31,760 bases of DNA from Clostridiaceae bacterium (GTDB lineage Bacteria > Bacillota > Clostridia > Oscillospirales > QAMX01): NCBI GenBank assembly GCA_016297585.1, contig JAEDGJ010000008.1, positions 1 through 31,760 on the forward strand, read 5' to 3'. The position numbers and the translations under genes are program-made. The notes below the pieces were generated by a model that saw only the letters and a program-made list of their open reading frames with translations, did no database searches and had not been told where the DNA came from. Each line of letters opens with the position of its first letter. Within the stretch, counting starts at the first letter, position 1. Of the stretch, positions 22,303 through 31,632 are shown in pieces.

Positions 22303-23304
22303 ATGACCGTTCGGGAACGATTGGAAGCCGAGGAGCTGCGCACGCTGTCGCCCTATGCGGTGCCGTCCGTCCGTTCCGTGGGACGGCTGCGCCCGAAGGA
22401 ACCCTGCGACGTGCGCACCGCCTTCGAACGCGACCGCGGCAGCATCATTCACTGCTCAAGCTTCCGCCGCTTAAAGCACAAGACGCAGGTCTTTCTCACG
22501 CCCGAGGGCGACCACTACCGTACCCGTCTGACCCACACGCTCGAGGTCGGTCAGATCGCCCGCGTCATCGCCCGCGCGCTGCGCATGAACGAGGATCTCG
22601 TCGAGGCGATCGCGATGGGGCACGACCTCGGACATCCGCCGTTCGGCCATGCCGGGGAGTGGACGCTCGCCCGGCTCTGCCCGGAGGGGTTTGCCCACAA
22701 CGAACAGAGCCTGCGCGTCGTCGACGTCCTCGAAAAGCACGGAGAAGGCCTGAACCTGACCGGCGAGGTGCGCGACGGCATCCTCTGCCACACCGGCGCG
22801 CGGCTCCCGTCGACGCTCGAGGGCCGCATCGTCCGCTATGCCGACCGCATCGCCTACATCAACCACGACATCGACGACGCCGTTCACGCGGGCGTGCTCT
22901 CGCCCTCCGATCTGCCCGCCGAGCTTGTCCGGGCGCTCGGCGCTACCTACAAGCAGCGCATCAACACCCTCGTCGTCGACATCATCGAGACGAGCATGGA
23001 CCGGCCCCTCATCGCGCTCTCGCCGGAGCGCGAACAGGCGATGGAGGCGCTGCGCCGGTTCCTTTTTGCGGCGGTTTACACGAATCCCGTCGTAAAATCG
23101 GAGGAATCCCGCGCCGGGGATATGCTGGAGCTTCTGTACCGGCACTACACCGCGCATCCGGACGAGCTGCCGGAGGGCTACCGTGACGAGTCCCGCGGCT
23201 CCGCCGAGCGCCGCGTCTGCGACTACATCGCCGGGATGTCCGATGTGTACGCAGCCGCCGTTTTTCGCGAAATTTTCATTCCAAAAGGATGGAATAAGGC
23301 GTAA
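22303..23304 (+). CDS. dgt: Deoxyguanosinetriphosphate triphosphohydrolase (dNTPase, HD domain)
   Basis: A 333-residue HD-domain dNTP triphosphohydrolase that removes triphosphate from dGTP or other dNTPs. Motifs are CSSFRRLKHKTQVF, the first metal His in RLTHTLEV (H78), and the HD pair in GHDLGHPPFGH (H107, D108). A later ADRIAYINHDIDD carries the final Asp. The ATG is chosen over an in-frame TTG at 22294 that lies only 3 bases from the AAGGAGGT site (22283-22290). A possible -10 TATAAC at 22261-22266 has no clear -35. In Clostridia dgt commonly precedes dnaG and rpoD, as here. Confidence 0.93.
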   Translation: MTVRERLEAEELRTLSPYAVPSVRSVGRLRPKEPCDVRTAFERDRGSIIHCSSFRRLKHKTQVFLTPEGDHYRTRLTHTLEVGQIARVIARALRMNEDLVEAIAMGHDLGHPPFGHAGEWTLARLCPEGFAHNEQSLRVVDVLEKHGEGLNLTGEVRDGILCHTGARLPSTLEGRIVRYADRIAYINHDIDDAVHAGVLSPSDLPAELVRALGATYKQRINTLVVDIIETSMDRPLIALSPEREQAMEALRRFLFAAVYTNPVVKSEESRAGDMLELLYRHYTAHPDELPEGYRDESRGSAERRVCDYIAGMSDVYAAAVFREIFIPKGWNKA

Positions 23305-23306
23305 TC

Positions 23307-23335
23307 TGCATTTTATTTTGATTATCGGGTATAAT
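23307..23335 (+). promoter_or_regulatory. Candidate promoter for dnaG-rpoD
   Basis: A perfect -10 TATAAT at 23330-23335 lies about 25 bases before the dnaG start. The best -35 is weak (around TGCATT, 23307-23312, 17 bases away). The local base composition is unusually AT-rich for this genome, which supports a promoter. Confidence 0.5.
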
Positions 23336-23360
23336 CAATACCGTTTTCAAGGAGAATAGT

Positions 23361-25088
23361 ATGGCGATCCCCGAACGGTTCATAGACGAGCTGATCGACC
23401 GCTGCGACATTGTCGACGTCGTCTCGCGCTATGTGCCCCTCAAAAAACAGGGCTCCGGCTATGTCGGGCTGTGTCCCTTTCATTCGGAAAAGACGCCGTC
23501 GTTCCATGTACAGCGCGAAAAGGGGTTTTTTCACTGCTTCGGCTGCGGCGCGGGCGGCGGCGTGATCCAGTTTGTCATGCGCGCGGAGAATCTGCCCTTT
23601 CCGGAAGCCGTCGCGGTGCTGGCAAAGCAGGCCGGCCTCACCGTTCCGGAGGACGCCGAAAACACCGCTTACCGGCGCCGCCGCGAAACGCTCCTGAATC
23701 TCCAGCGCGACGCCGCACGCTTCTTTTACGCGACGCTGCAGTCCCCGTCCGGCGCCGAAGGGCTTGCCTATCTGCGCCGCCGCGGGCTTTCCGACAACAC
23801 CATCCGCCGCTTCGGGCTCGGCTTTGCGCCGAACCGCTGGGACGCGCTGATGGACGCGATGCGCGCGAAGGGCTACGAGAAAACCGACATGCTCGAGGCG
23901 GGGCTCCTCGTCGAGGGACGCGAGGGACGCGTCTATGACCGCTTCCGCAACCGCGTGATGTTTCCCATCCTCTCCCTGCGCGGCGACGTCATCGGCTTCG
24001 GCGGGCGCGTGATGGACGATTCGCAGCCGAAGTACCTCAACTCGCCGGAAACGCCGGTTTTTGCGAAGGGGCGCAACCTTTTTGCGATGAATCTTGTCAA
24101 AAACGAGCGTCCGAGCGAGATCCTGCTCGCCGAAGGGTATATGGACGTCATCGCGCTCCATCAGGCGGGCTTCCGCACCGCCGTCGCCTCCCTCGGCACC
24201 GCGCTGACGCCGGAGCAGGCGCGGCTGATCAAGACCTACGCGGAAAACGTCGTGCTCGTCTACGACGCCGACGCCGCCGGGCAGAAGGCGACCGCGCGCG
24301 GCATCGACATCCTCAAATCCGCGGGGCTCAACGTCCGCATCCTGCGCGTGCCGGACGGCAAGGATCCGGACGAGTTCATCCGCAAAAACGGCGCGGACAA
24401 GTTTGCCCAGCTCCTGCGCGGCACGCAGGGCGATCTCGAGTACCGGCTCTCGCGGCTGCCGAACGCCGCGGATCACGACGCGCCCGAAAAGAAGATCGCC
24501 TATCTGAAGGCCGCCGCCGAGCTGCTCGCCTCCGTCGACGACCCGATCGAGCGCGACGTCTATCTCCAGCGCGTCGCCGCCGAGACCGACACCACGCTCG
24601 ACGCGCTGCGCATCCAGGTCAACACCGCGCGTAAAAGCCGCGACCGCAGCGCGCGCCGGGAGGAGACGCGGCGCACGCTGAATCCCGTGCGCAATGTGCA
24701 GCCCGCCGCACGCGAGCTGCGCTACGACAATCCCCGCGCCGCGCGCGCGGAGGAGGGACTCATCGCGCTGCTGTTTTTCGACCCGACGCTCACCCAACGG
24801 CTCGCGCAGGAGGAGCTCGGCACGCTCTTTACCGTGCCGCTTTACGCAAAGCTCTATTCTCTCATCCAAAACCGTATCCACGACGGCGGCGTGCTGACGC
24901 CGGACGCCTTCGCACAGGAGCTGTCCGCCGACGAAGCCTCCCAGCTCTCGCGGATACTCGCCAGAACGCCGGTCGGAGAGCCGGATCGCGCGCTTTCCGA
25001 CTATATCGCCGTCATGCGGCAGGAACATATGAAAAACGCGTCGCTTCAGGCTCTGATCGACGCCAAAAAAATCAGCGGGGGACAGTAA
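23361..25088 (+). CDS. dnaG: DNA primase
   Basis: DnaG makes RNA primers at the replication fork. The 575 residues include the CHC2 zinc finger (C38, H41, C59, C62, in CPFH and CFGC), the RNA polymerase core with GGRVMDDSQPKYLNSPETPVF, and a Toprim fold with ILLAEGYMDVIALHQAG (E258) and VYDADAAGQKA (D302, D304). The C-terminal part (about 440-575) is the helicase-binding domain and is variable, as usual. An AAGGAG site precedes the ATG. It is 4 bases upstream of rpoD, the classic arrangement derived from the rpsU-dnaG-rpoD operon, here with dgt in place of rpsU. Confidence 0.97.
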   Translation: MAIPERFIDELIDRCDIVDVVSRYVPLKKQGSGYVGLCPFHSEKTPSFHVQREKGFFHCFGCGAGGGVIQFVMRAENLPFPEAVAVLAKQAGLTVPEDAENTAYRRRRETLLNLQRDAARFFYATLQSPSGAEGLAYLRRRGLSDNTIRRFGLGFAPNRWDALMDAMRAKGYEKTDMLEAGLLVEGREGRVYDRFRNRVMFPILSLRGDVIGFGGRVMDDSQPKYLNSPETPVFAKGRNLFAMNLVKNERPSEILLAEGYMDVIALHQAGFRTAVASLGTALTPEQARLIKTYAENVVLVYDADAAGQKATARGIDILKSAGLNVRILRVPDGKDPDEFIRKNGADKFAQLLRGTQGDLEYRLSRLPNAADHDAPEKKIAYLKAAAELLASVDDPIERDVYLQRVAAETDTTLDALRIQVNTARKSRDRSARREETRRTLNPVRNVQPAARELRYDNPRAARAEEGLIALLFFDPTLTQRLAQEELGTLFTVPLYAKLYSLIQNRIHDGGVLTPDAFAQELSADEASQLSRILARTPVGEPDRALSDYIAVMRQEHMKNASLQALIDAKKISGGQ

Positions 25089-25092
25089 TATC

Positions 25093-26208
<1,116 letters not shown>

Positions 26209-26232
26209 ATAAAAAGGGGAGGGGATCTACCC

Positions 26233-27252
26233 TTGACAAATCTGTTCTGCGCCGCCTGCCGCGTCACGGAGGAAGACGGCGGCTATACGCCCGCACGCTT
26301 TACCGCGCGGCAGCTTGCGTCCCTCGGCGCGCTGCACCCGATGTACGAGCGCTTCGGACGCTGCGCCGCCGGCGTATCGCTTTCGTTTTATACCGACGCG
26401 CCCGAGATCTCGTTCGATCTTGTGACCGAGCCGTTTTATACCCGCTTTACGGGGCTGGACGTCTACGAAAACGGGCTTCTGACGGAGTTTCGAAAGCTGC
26501 CGGAAACGGCGGCGCTGACCCATATCGTCTACCGCAAGCGCGCTCCCGGAGAGGCGCTTCTCGAGTTTTACTTACCCGCCAACGCGCAGGCGACGGTGAA
26601 AAATCTGCAGCTCGGGCATTTCCGTCCCGCCGATGACGCCGCCCGCCCGCTGGTTCTCTATTACGGCGATTCCCTGACGCAGTCGGCCTATACCGACACG
26701 CCGTCGCTCTCCTTCCCGACGCTGCTTTCGCGCTGGACGAACACCCGCTTTATAAACCGCGGCGTCGGCTCGCTCTATTACGACGCGTCGACGCTCGACG
26801 ACGCGGAAGCGCTCTCTCCCGCGGTCGTCTTTGCCGAATTCGGCTGCAACGACGTCGTGCGCCGCGAAAACGGGGAGGTCGTCTACCGCGACGGCATGTA
26901 TCTCTGCTGGCGTCCGGACGAGCTCACGCCGCTGCTCGAGAAGGCAGAGGCGTACCTTTCGCGTCTGCGCGCGCTGTATCCGAAGGCCGCGATCTATCCC
27001 GTCTCGTTTCCCTGGATCGCGCCGGTCCCCGGCAGGCCGGACGTTGCGGAGACGCGCGCCGCCTACCGGGAGCGTCAGCTCGCGCTGTTTGACCGCATGG
27101 GCTTTCCCTATGTCCCCGGCGACGTGCTCACGCCGCATCTGCCGGAGTTCCGCACGGAAGACGGCACGCATTTCAACACGCTCGGCAGCTATGCCTGCGC
27201 CGCGGCGTATCTGCCCTTCCTCAACCGCGCTCTGCAAAACAGAAACATATAA
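26233..27252 (+). CDS. SGNH/GDSL hydrolase with N-terminal beta-domain (probable carbohydrate esterase)
   Basis: A 339-residue hydrolase with all SGNH blocks: GDSLTQ (145-150, nucleophile S147), Gly in NRGVGS (block II), GCND (204-207, block III) and DGTH (310-313, catalytic D310/H313). The first 130 residues look like the beta-rich domain seen in CE2-like and SsfX3-type esterases. No signal peptide is evident, so it is probably cytoplasmic, acting on imported acetylated or acylated sugars; that is inference. The TTG start follows GGGGAGGGG, and no ATG occurs before residue 37. It lies 24 bases after rpoD and 15 before fucI, suggesting co-expression with fucose catabolism. Confidence 0.85.
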   Translation: MTNLFCAACRVTEEDGGYTPARFTARQLASLGALHPMYERFGRCAAGVSLSFYTDAPEISFDLVTEPFYTRFTGLDVYENGLLTEFRKLPETAALTHIVYRKRAPGEALLEFYLPANAQATVKNLQLGHFRPADDAARPLVLYYGDSLTQSAYTDTPSLSFPTLLSRWTNTRFINRGVGSLYYDASTLDDAEALSPAVVFAEFGCNDVVRRENGEVVYRDGMYLCWRPDELTPLLEKAEAYLSRLRALYPKAAIYPVSFPWIAPVPGRPDVAETRAAYRERQLALFDRMGFPYVPGDVLTPHLPEFRTEDGTHFNTLGSYACAAAYLPFLNRALQNRNI

Positions 27253-27267
27253 CGGAGGTACAGTATC

Positions 27268-29034
27268 ATGGGCGTTTATCCGAAAATCGGCATCCGACCC
27301 GTCATCGACGGCCGTCCCGGCGTCCGGGATTCCCTCGAAGCGCAGACGATGAACATGGCGAAGTCCGTCAAGGCGCTGTATGAGAGCACGCTGCGCTATC
27401 CGGACGGCTCCCCGGTACAGTGCGTCATCGCGGAAAGCACCATCGGCCGCGTCGCCGAGGCCGCTGCCTGCGAAGACCTCTTTGTCCGCGAGAACGTCGG
27501 CCTTTCCCTCACCGTCACCCCCTGCTGGTGCTACGGCACAGAGGTCATGGACGCCAATCCCACCCGTCCGAAGGCCGTCTACGGCTTCAACGGCACCGAG
27601 CGTCCCGGCGCGGTCTATCTGGCCGCCGCGCTCGCGAGCTACGCCCAGAAGGGCCTGCCCGCGTTCTCCATCTACGGCCACGACGTCCTCGACGCGTCCG
27701 ACACCACGATCCCCGAGGACGTCTCCGCGAAGCTCCTGCTCTTCGCCCGCGCCGGACTCGCCGCCGCGCTGATGCGCGGAAAGTCCTACCTCTCGATGGG
27801 CGGCGTCGCGATGGGCATCGGCGGCTCCATCGTCAAGGACGATTTCTTCCAGCACTACCTCGGCATGCGCAACGAATACATCGACATGATCGAATTCGAC
27901 CGCCGCATCAACCGCGGCATCTACGACCACGAGGAATTCGAGCGCGCCTATGCCTGGACCCGCGCGCACTGCCCCGAAGGGCATGACTACAACCCCGTCG
28001 AAACCCAGCATACCCGCGCGCAGAAGGACGACGAGTGGGCGTACTGCGTCAAGATGGCGATGATCGCCAAGGATCTGATGCACGGCAACCCGAAGCTCGC
28101 CGAAATGGGCTTCTTCGAGGAATCCCTCGGCCACAACGCCATCCTCTCCGGCTTCCAGGGACAGCGCCAGTGGACGGACTACCTCCCCAACGGCGACTTC
28201 ATGGAGGCGATGTCCAATACGACGTTCGACTGGAACGGCCCGCGCGCGCCGTACCTCCTCGCGACCGAAAACGACTCCCTCAACGGCGTCTCCATGCTGT
28301 TCGGGAACCTGCTGACGAACACCGCGTCCGTCTTCTGCGACGTGCGCACCTACTGGTCCCCCGACGCGGTCCGCCGTGTGACCGGCTGGACGCCCGAGGG
28401 CGCGGCGGAAAACGGCTTTATCCATCTCATCAACTCCGGCGCGGCGGCGCTCGACGGCGCCGGCGAATGCCTCGACGCGGAAGGCAAGCCCGTCATGAAG
28501 CCCTTCTGGGAGGTCACGCCCGAGGACATCGACCGCACGCTCAAGGCCACGACCTGGGGACCCGCGAGCCTGCCGTATTTCCGCGGCGGCGGCTTCTCCT
28601 CGACCTTCAAGTCCCGCGGCGGCATGCCCGTCACGATGGTGCGCGTCAACATCGTCGCCGGCCTCGGCCCCGTCCTCCAGCTTGCCGAAGGCTACACCGT
28701 CGACGTGCCCGACGCCGTCCATGACGTCATCAACCGCCGCACCGACCCGACCTGGCCGACGACCTACTTTGCGCCCATCCTGACCGGTCACGGCGCCTTC
28801 ACCGATGTCTATTCCGTCATGGCCAACTGGGGCGCGAACCACTGCTCCTTCTCCTACGGCCACATCGGCGCGGAGCTTCTGGCGCTCGCCTCCATCCTGC
28901 GCATCCCGGTCAGCCTGCACAACGTCGACGATTCCCGCGTCTACCGTCCCGCCGCGTGGTCCGCGTTCGGCACCCGCGATCTCGAGGGCGCCGATTACCG
29001 TGCCTGCGCCGCGTTCGGCCCGCTTTACAAGTAA
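27268..29034 (+). CDS. fucI: L-fucose isomerase
   Basis: FucI converts L-fucose to L-fuculose (also D-arabinose to D-ribulose) using Mn2+. The 588-residue protein is near the E. coli length (591). The metal ligands align with E337, D361 and H528 of the E. coli enzyme at a constant offset: E334 (ATENDSLNG), D358 (CDVRTYWSP) and H525 (NWGANHC). YLSMGGVAMGIGGSIV and LRIPVSLHNVD are further family marks. A CGGAGG site precedes the ATG. Fuculokinase, fuculose aldolase and a fucose transporter are not adjacent, so the remaining pathway steps must be elsewhere. Confidence 0.97.
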   Translation: MGVYPKIGIRPVIDGRPGVRDSLEAQTMNMAKSVKALYESTLRYPDGSPVQCVIAESTIGRVAEAAACEDLFVRENVGLSLTVTPCWCYGTEVMDANPTRPKAVYGFNGTERPGAVYLAAALASYAQKGLPAFSIYGHDVLDASDTTIPEDVSAKLLLFARAGLAAALMRGKSYLSMGGVAMGIGGSIVKDDFFQHYLGMRNEYIDMIEFDRRINRGIYDHEEFERAYAWTRAHCPEGHDYNPVETQHTRAQKDDEWAYCVKMAMIAKDLMHGNPKLAEMGFFEESLGHNAILSGFQGQRQWTDYLPNGDFMEAMSNTTFDWNGPRAPYLLATENDSLNGVSMLFGNLLTNTASVFCDVRTYWSPDAVRRVTGWTPEGAAENGFIHLINSGAAALDGAGECLDAEGKPVMKPFWEVTPEDIDRTLKATTWGPASLPYFRGGGFSSTFKSRGGMPVTMVRVNIVAGLGPVLQLAEGYTVDVPDAVHDVINRRTDPTWPTTYFAPILTGHGAFTDVYSVMANWGANHCSFSYGHIGAELLALASILRIPVSLHNVDDSRVYRPAAWSAFGTRDLEGADYRACAAFGPLYK

Positions 29035-29061
29035 AACGTATCAGTTTTCGGAGGTTTTATC

Positions 29062-29388
29062 ATGGAAAAGAGCAATAAATTCGCGTGGACCTGGACGATC
29101 AAGCCCGAATGCCTCGACGAGTACGTCGAAATGCACCTGAACGCGTGGCCGGAGGTTCTCGAAGCCCATCACAAGGCCGGCTACCGCAATTACTCCATCT
29201 TCCAGAACGGCAACCAGTTCTTCTACTGCTTCGAATGCGACGACCCCGCCGCAGCGTTCGCCTACGTCAACAACGATCCCGCCTGCCGCAAATGGGACGC
29301 GATCACCTCCAAGATGGTCGAAGGCTCCTTTGACTATTCGAAGCCCAACCCCATCACCCCCATGCGCGAGGTCTTCTATCTGAAATAA
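29062..29388 (+). CDS. L-rhamnose mutarotase family protein (likely serves L-fucose here)
   Basis: A 108-residue protein of the RhaM (YiiL) family, which interconverts alpha and beta anomers of 6-deoxy sugars. Family features are the N-terminal strand FAWTWTIKP, H25 in EMHLNAWPEV (aligned to catalytic H22 of E. coli YiiL), YRNYSIFQNGNQFFYCFE, CRKWDAIT and the ending EVFYLK. Because it sits 27 bases behind fucI and no rhamnose genes are nearby, L-fucose or L-fuculose is the probable in vivo substrate; this is inference. A CGGAGG site precedes the ATG. A terminator-like hairpin follows. Confidence 0.88.
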   Translation: MEKSNKFAWTWTIKPECLDEYVEMHLNAWPEVLEAHHKAGYRNYSIFQNGNQFFYCFECDDPAAAFAYVNNDPACRKWDAITSKMVEGSFDYSKPNPITPMREVFYLK

Positions 29389-29400
29389 TCGTCCTTTTTC

Positions 29401-29448
29401 GGGGAAACGGCCGCGCAAAAAAGTCTGTAGCCGTTTCCCCTCATTTTC
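29401..29448 (+). terminator. Terminator-like hairpin after the mutarotase gene
   Basis: GGGGAAACGGC (29401-29411) and GCCGTTTCCCC (29430-29440) form a perfect 11-bp stem with an 18-base loop that contains AAAAAAGT. TCATTTTCT follows as an imperfect U-tract. Confidence 0.65.
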
Positions 29449-29472
29449 TGTGCGGCGGCACGGACGCCGCCG
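29442..29472 (+). repeat. Intergenic 18-base repeat, copy 2, with hairpin upstream of radC
   Basis: The same CATTTTCTGTGCGGCGGC as at 18267-18284 occupies 29442-29459. Its CGGCGGC end (29453-29459) pairs with GCCGCCG (29466-29472) around a 6-base loop, placing a hairpin just before the radC ribosome site. Confidence 0.6.
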
Positions 29473-29492
29473 GTAGGGAGAGGGTACGTGCT

Positions 29493-30224
29493 TTGAAAAA
29501 CGAAAACCTTCACAAGGGTCACCGTGCCCGCCTAAGGGACCGTTTTCTCAAGTCGGGTCTGGACGGCTTCGAAGCGCATCAGGTGCTGGAGCTGATCCTG
29601 TTTTCCGCGATCCCGCGCCGCGACACCAATGAAATCGCCCACCGTCTGCTGCAGCGCTTCGGCTCTCTGCCCGCCGTTCTGGACGCGGACGTCCGGGAGC
29701 TGACCTCGGTCGAGGGCGTGGGGCCGTCCGCCGCTTATCTGCTGACGCTGTTCCGCGCCGTTGCGCGGCGCTACATGCTGGATTCCGCGGCGCCGAATCC
29801 CGACGCCGTCTACCTGCTGTGCGCACAGGACGCGTGCCGCTATGTGCAGAACCTCTTCATCGGCTGCCGGACGGAGGTCTGTTATGCGCTGCTGCTCAAC
29901 TCCCGCCGCCGCGTGATCGCCTGCCGCCGCGTCGAGGGCGGCTCCATCGATTCGCTGCGCCTGAATCCGCAGTGGGTCGCCTCGTTTCTCTTTGATAACC
30001 ACGCTGCGTCCGTCATTCTCGCGCACAACCATCCCGGCGGCCCCGCCGAGCCGTCGCCCGGCGATGCCGCCGTTACCGAGAAGGTCGCGGCATGCCTGTC
30101 CGTGCTCGGCGGCACGCTGCTCGACCACATCATCGCCGGAGAAAACGGCGTCGTCTCCTACTCGGAAAACCTCCGCCGCTTTCCGCCGCTGCATCCGGAC
30201 ACATTCTCCCCTTATTACGCTTAA
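29493..30224 (+). CDS. radC: RadC family JAB-domain protein
   Basis: A 243-residue RadC (UPF0758) protein. It has an N-terminal helix-hairpin-helix region (LTSVEGVGPSAAYLL) and a C-terminal JAB/JAMM metalloprotease-like domain. The JAMM motif is complete: H178-N-H180, seven residues, then S188-P-G-D191. The name stems from a presumed DNA repair role that is not confirmed; biochemical activity is unknown. The TTG start is supported by GGGAGAGGG about 8 bases upstream, and KNENLHKGHRARLRDRFL is the normal RadC beginning. It is 17 bases upstream of the amidohydrolase gene. Confidence 0.94.
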   Translation: MKNENLHKGHRARLRDRFLKSGLDGFEAHQVLELILFSAIPRRDTNEIAHRLLQRFGSLPAVLDADVRELTSVEGVGPSAAYLLTLFRAVARRYMLDSAAPNPDAVYLLCAQDACRYVQNLFIGCRTEVCYALLLNSRRRVIACRRVEGGSIDSLRLNPQWVASFLFDNHAASVILAHNHPGGPAEPSPGDAAVTEKVAACLSVLGGTLLDHIIAGENGVVSYSENLRRFPPLHPDTFSPYYA

Positions 30225-30241
30225 CAAAGAGGGCTTTTTTT

Positions 30242-31006
30242 ATGTCGTTTGAAATCATTGACGCGCATATGCACCCCTTTCTTTGCAAAGAAGAGGTCGT
30301 CAACAATTATCCGTTCGACGTTGCCCCCGCCGACATCGGCGCCGATCTGGCGCGCTGCGGCATCGACCGTTTTGCGGGCTCCGTCATCTGCCGTCCCGTC
30401 GAGGATTTTGACGCCGTCCGCCGCGCAAACCGCGACGCAATGACGCTGCGCGAGATGTACGGCGGCCGCTACATCCCCGGCATCCACATCCATCCCGACT
30501 ACGTCCGCGAATCCTGCGAAGAATTGGAGCGGTACGCGAAGGAGGGCGTGCGCCTGGTCGGGGAGCTCGTGCCGTACATGATGGGCTGGACGCGCTACAC
30601 CTGCCCCGGCGCGATGGAGATCTTCTCGCTTGCGCAGGAGCTCGGGATGACCGTCAGCGTCCATCCGAGCGTGCCGGAGGATCTCGACGCGCTCTGCGCC
30701 GCTTTCCCGCGCATGAACGTCATCGTCGCGCATCCTGGCGAGTACAACGATTATATGCGCAACCTCGAGCGGCTGGAGCGCTATCCCAACGCGTATCTCG
30801 ACATCTGCGGCACCGGCCTTTTCCGCTACCAGATGCTCCGGTACGGTGTAAACCGCGTCGGCGCGGAGCGCTTCCTCTTCGGCACCGATTATCCCGTCTG
30901 CGATCCCGCGATGCAGGTCGCCGCCGTCGAATACGAGCGCCTGACCGACGCGCAGCGCGAGCTGATCTTCTCCGGCAACTTCAAGCGCCTGCTCGCGCTC
31001 GACTAA
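30242..31006 (+). CDS. Amidohydrolase family metal-dependent hydrolase (Amidohydro-rel 2 type)
   Basis: A 254-residue TIM-barrel hydrolase or decarboxylase of the amidohydrolase-2 group. Metal and catalytic positions are visible: H9-x-H11 in DAHMH, H141 in VSVHPS, H164 in VAHPGEYN and D216 in FGTDYPV. The substrate cannot be predicted; family members act on lactones, aromatic acids and other compounds. The chosen ATG has AAAGAGGG 8 bases upstream and begins exactly at the conserved IIDAHMHP strand; the open frame upstream lies inside radC and is not family-like. It is likely co-transcribed with radC. Confidence 0.85.
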   Translation: MSFEIIDAHMHPFLCKEEVVNNYPFDVAPADIGADLARCGIDRFAGSVICRPVEDFDAVRRANRDAMTLREMYGGRYIPGIHIHPDYVRESCEELERYAKEGVRLVGELVPYMMGWTRYTCPGAMEIFSLAQELGMTVSVHPSVPEDLDALCAAFPRMNVIVAHPGEYNDYMRNLERLERYPNAYLDICGTGLFRYQMLRYGVNRVGAERFLFGTDYPVCDPAMQVAAVEYERLTDAQRELIFSGNFKRLLALD

Positions 31007-31020
31007 AACCGTTTTTTGCG

Positions 31021-31051
31021 GGGACGAACGGCAAAAAAGTGCCGCCGTCCC
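31021..31051 (+). terminator. Hairpin between the amidohydrolase and YbaK genes
   Basis: GGGACG pairs with CGTCCC and, inside, CGGC (31029-31032) with GCCG (31041-31044), with loop AAAAAAGT. An alternative pairing of the upstream TTTTTTGC with GCAAAAAA (31031-31038) would exclude it. There is no U-tract after the stem, so a terminator role is uncertain. Confidence 0.35.
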
Positions 31052-31094
31052 TGACACAGATACAGCGAACCATCGCTTTTCGGAGGGTTTCATC

Positions 31095-31571
31095 TTGTCC
31101 ATTGAAAAAGTCCGCGGCTACTTCGCCGCGCTCGGCATCGAAGACCGCATTCTGGAGTTCGACGTTTCCAGCGCCACGGTGGAGCTTGCCGCCGCCGCGC
31201 TTTCCTGCGAGCCCGCCCGCATCGCCAAAACGCTCTCCTTTTCTCAGGGGGAAACGGCCGTCCTCATCGTCGCCGCCGGCGACGTCCGGATCGACAACGC
31301 CAAATACAAGGCGCGCTTCGGCATGAAGGCGAAAATGCTGTCCCACGACGAGGTCGCCGCCCGCGTCGGCCACGCCGTCGGCGGCGTCTGCCCCTTTGCG
31401 CTTCCCCCGGAGGTTCCGGTATACCTCGACGAGTCCCTGCGCCGCTTTACGACGGTCTATCCCGCCTGCGGCAGCGCCAACAGCGCCATCGAGCTGACGA
31501 TCCCGGAGCTCGAGACGTTTTCCCATGCGGCAGGCTGGGTGGATGTCTGCCGCGCGGCGGTATCCGGGTAA
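31095..31571 (+). CDS. YbaK/ProRS-associated aminoacyl-tRNA deacylase family protein
   Basis: A 158-residue stand-alone member of the YbaK/ProXp family, whose members hydrolyse mischarged tRNAs such as Cys- or Ala-tRNA-Pro. Typical parts are ARIAKTLSFSQGETAVLIVAAGD with the conserved Lys, VGHAVGGVCPFALP, VYLDESLRRF and YPACGSANSAIELT. The TTG start has GGAGGG (31082-31087) 7 bases upstream, and the N-terminus SIEKVRGYFAALGIEDRI fits the family. The exact editing substrate is unknown. A strong bidirectional terminator follows. Confidence 0.92.
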   Translation: MSIEKVRGYFAALGIEDRILEFDVSSATVELAAAALSCEPARIAKTLSFSQGETAVLIVAAGDVRIDNAKYKARFGMKAKMLSHDEVAARVGHAVGGVCPFALPPEVPVYLDESLRRFTTVYPACGSANSAIELTIPELETFSHAAGWVDVCRAAVSG

Positions 31572-31592
31572 ACCGATCCCATACAGCAATAC

Positions 31593-31624
31593 AAAAGCGG
31601 GGGAGTGCTTCCCCCGCTTTTTTT
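31593..31624. terminator. Bidirectional intrinsic terminator between convergent genes
   Basis: AAAAGCGGGGGA (31593-31604) pairs perfectly with TCCCCCGCTTTT (31610-31621) around GTGCT, with further T residues on the plus side and an A-run on the other. It serves the YbaK gene and the converging permease gene. Confidence 0.92.
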
Positions 31625-31632
31625 GTACGCCG

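Noticed and set aside
26233..26238. TTGACA at the start of the SGNH hydrolase gene, resembling a -35 box
   Set aside because: No -10 sequence lies 16-18 bases downstream, and these bases are the TTG start and second codon.
26572..28920. Very long open frame on the minus strand opposite the SGNH and fucI genes
   Set aside because: Antisense frames stay open because of high GC and codon bias. The product is low-complexity, lacks known motifs, and the plus-strand genes are certain. The same holds for the long minus frame opposite dnaG (23322-25160).
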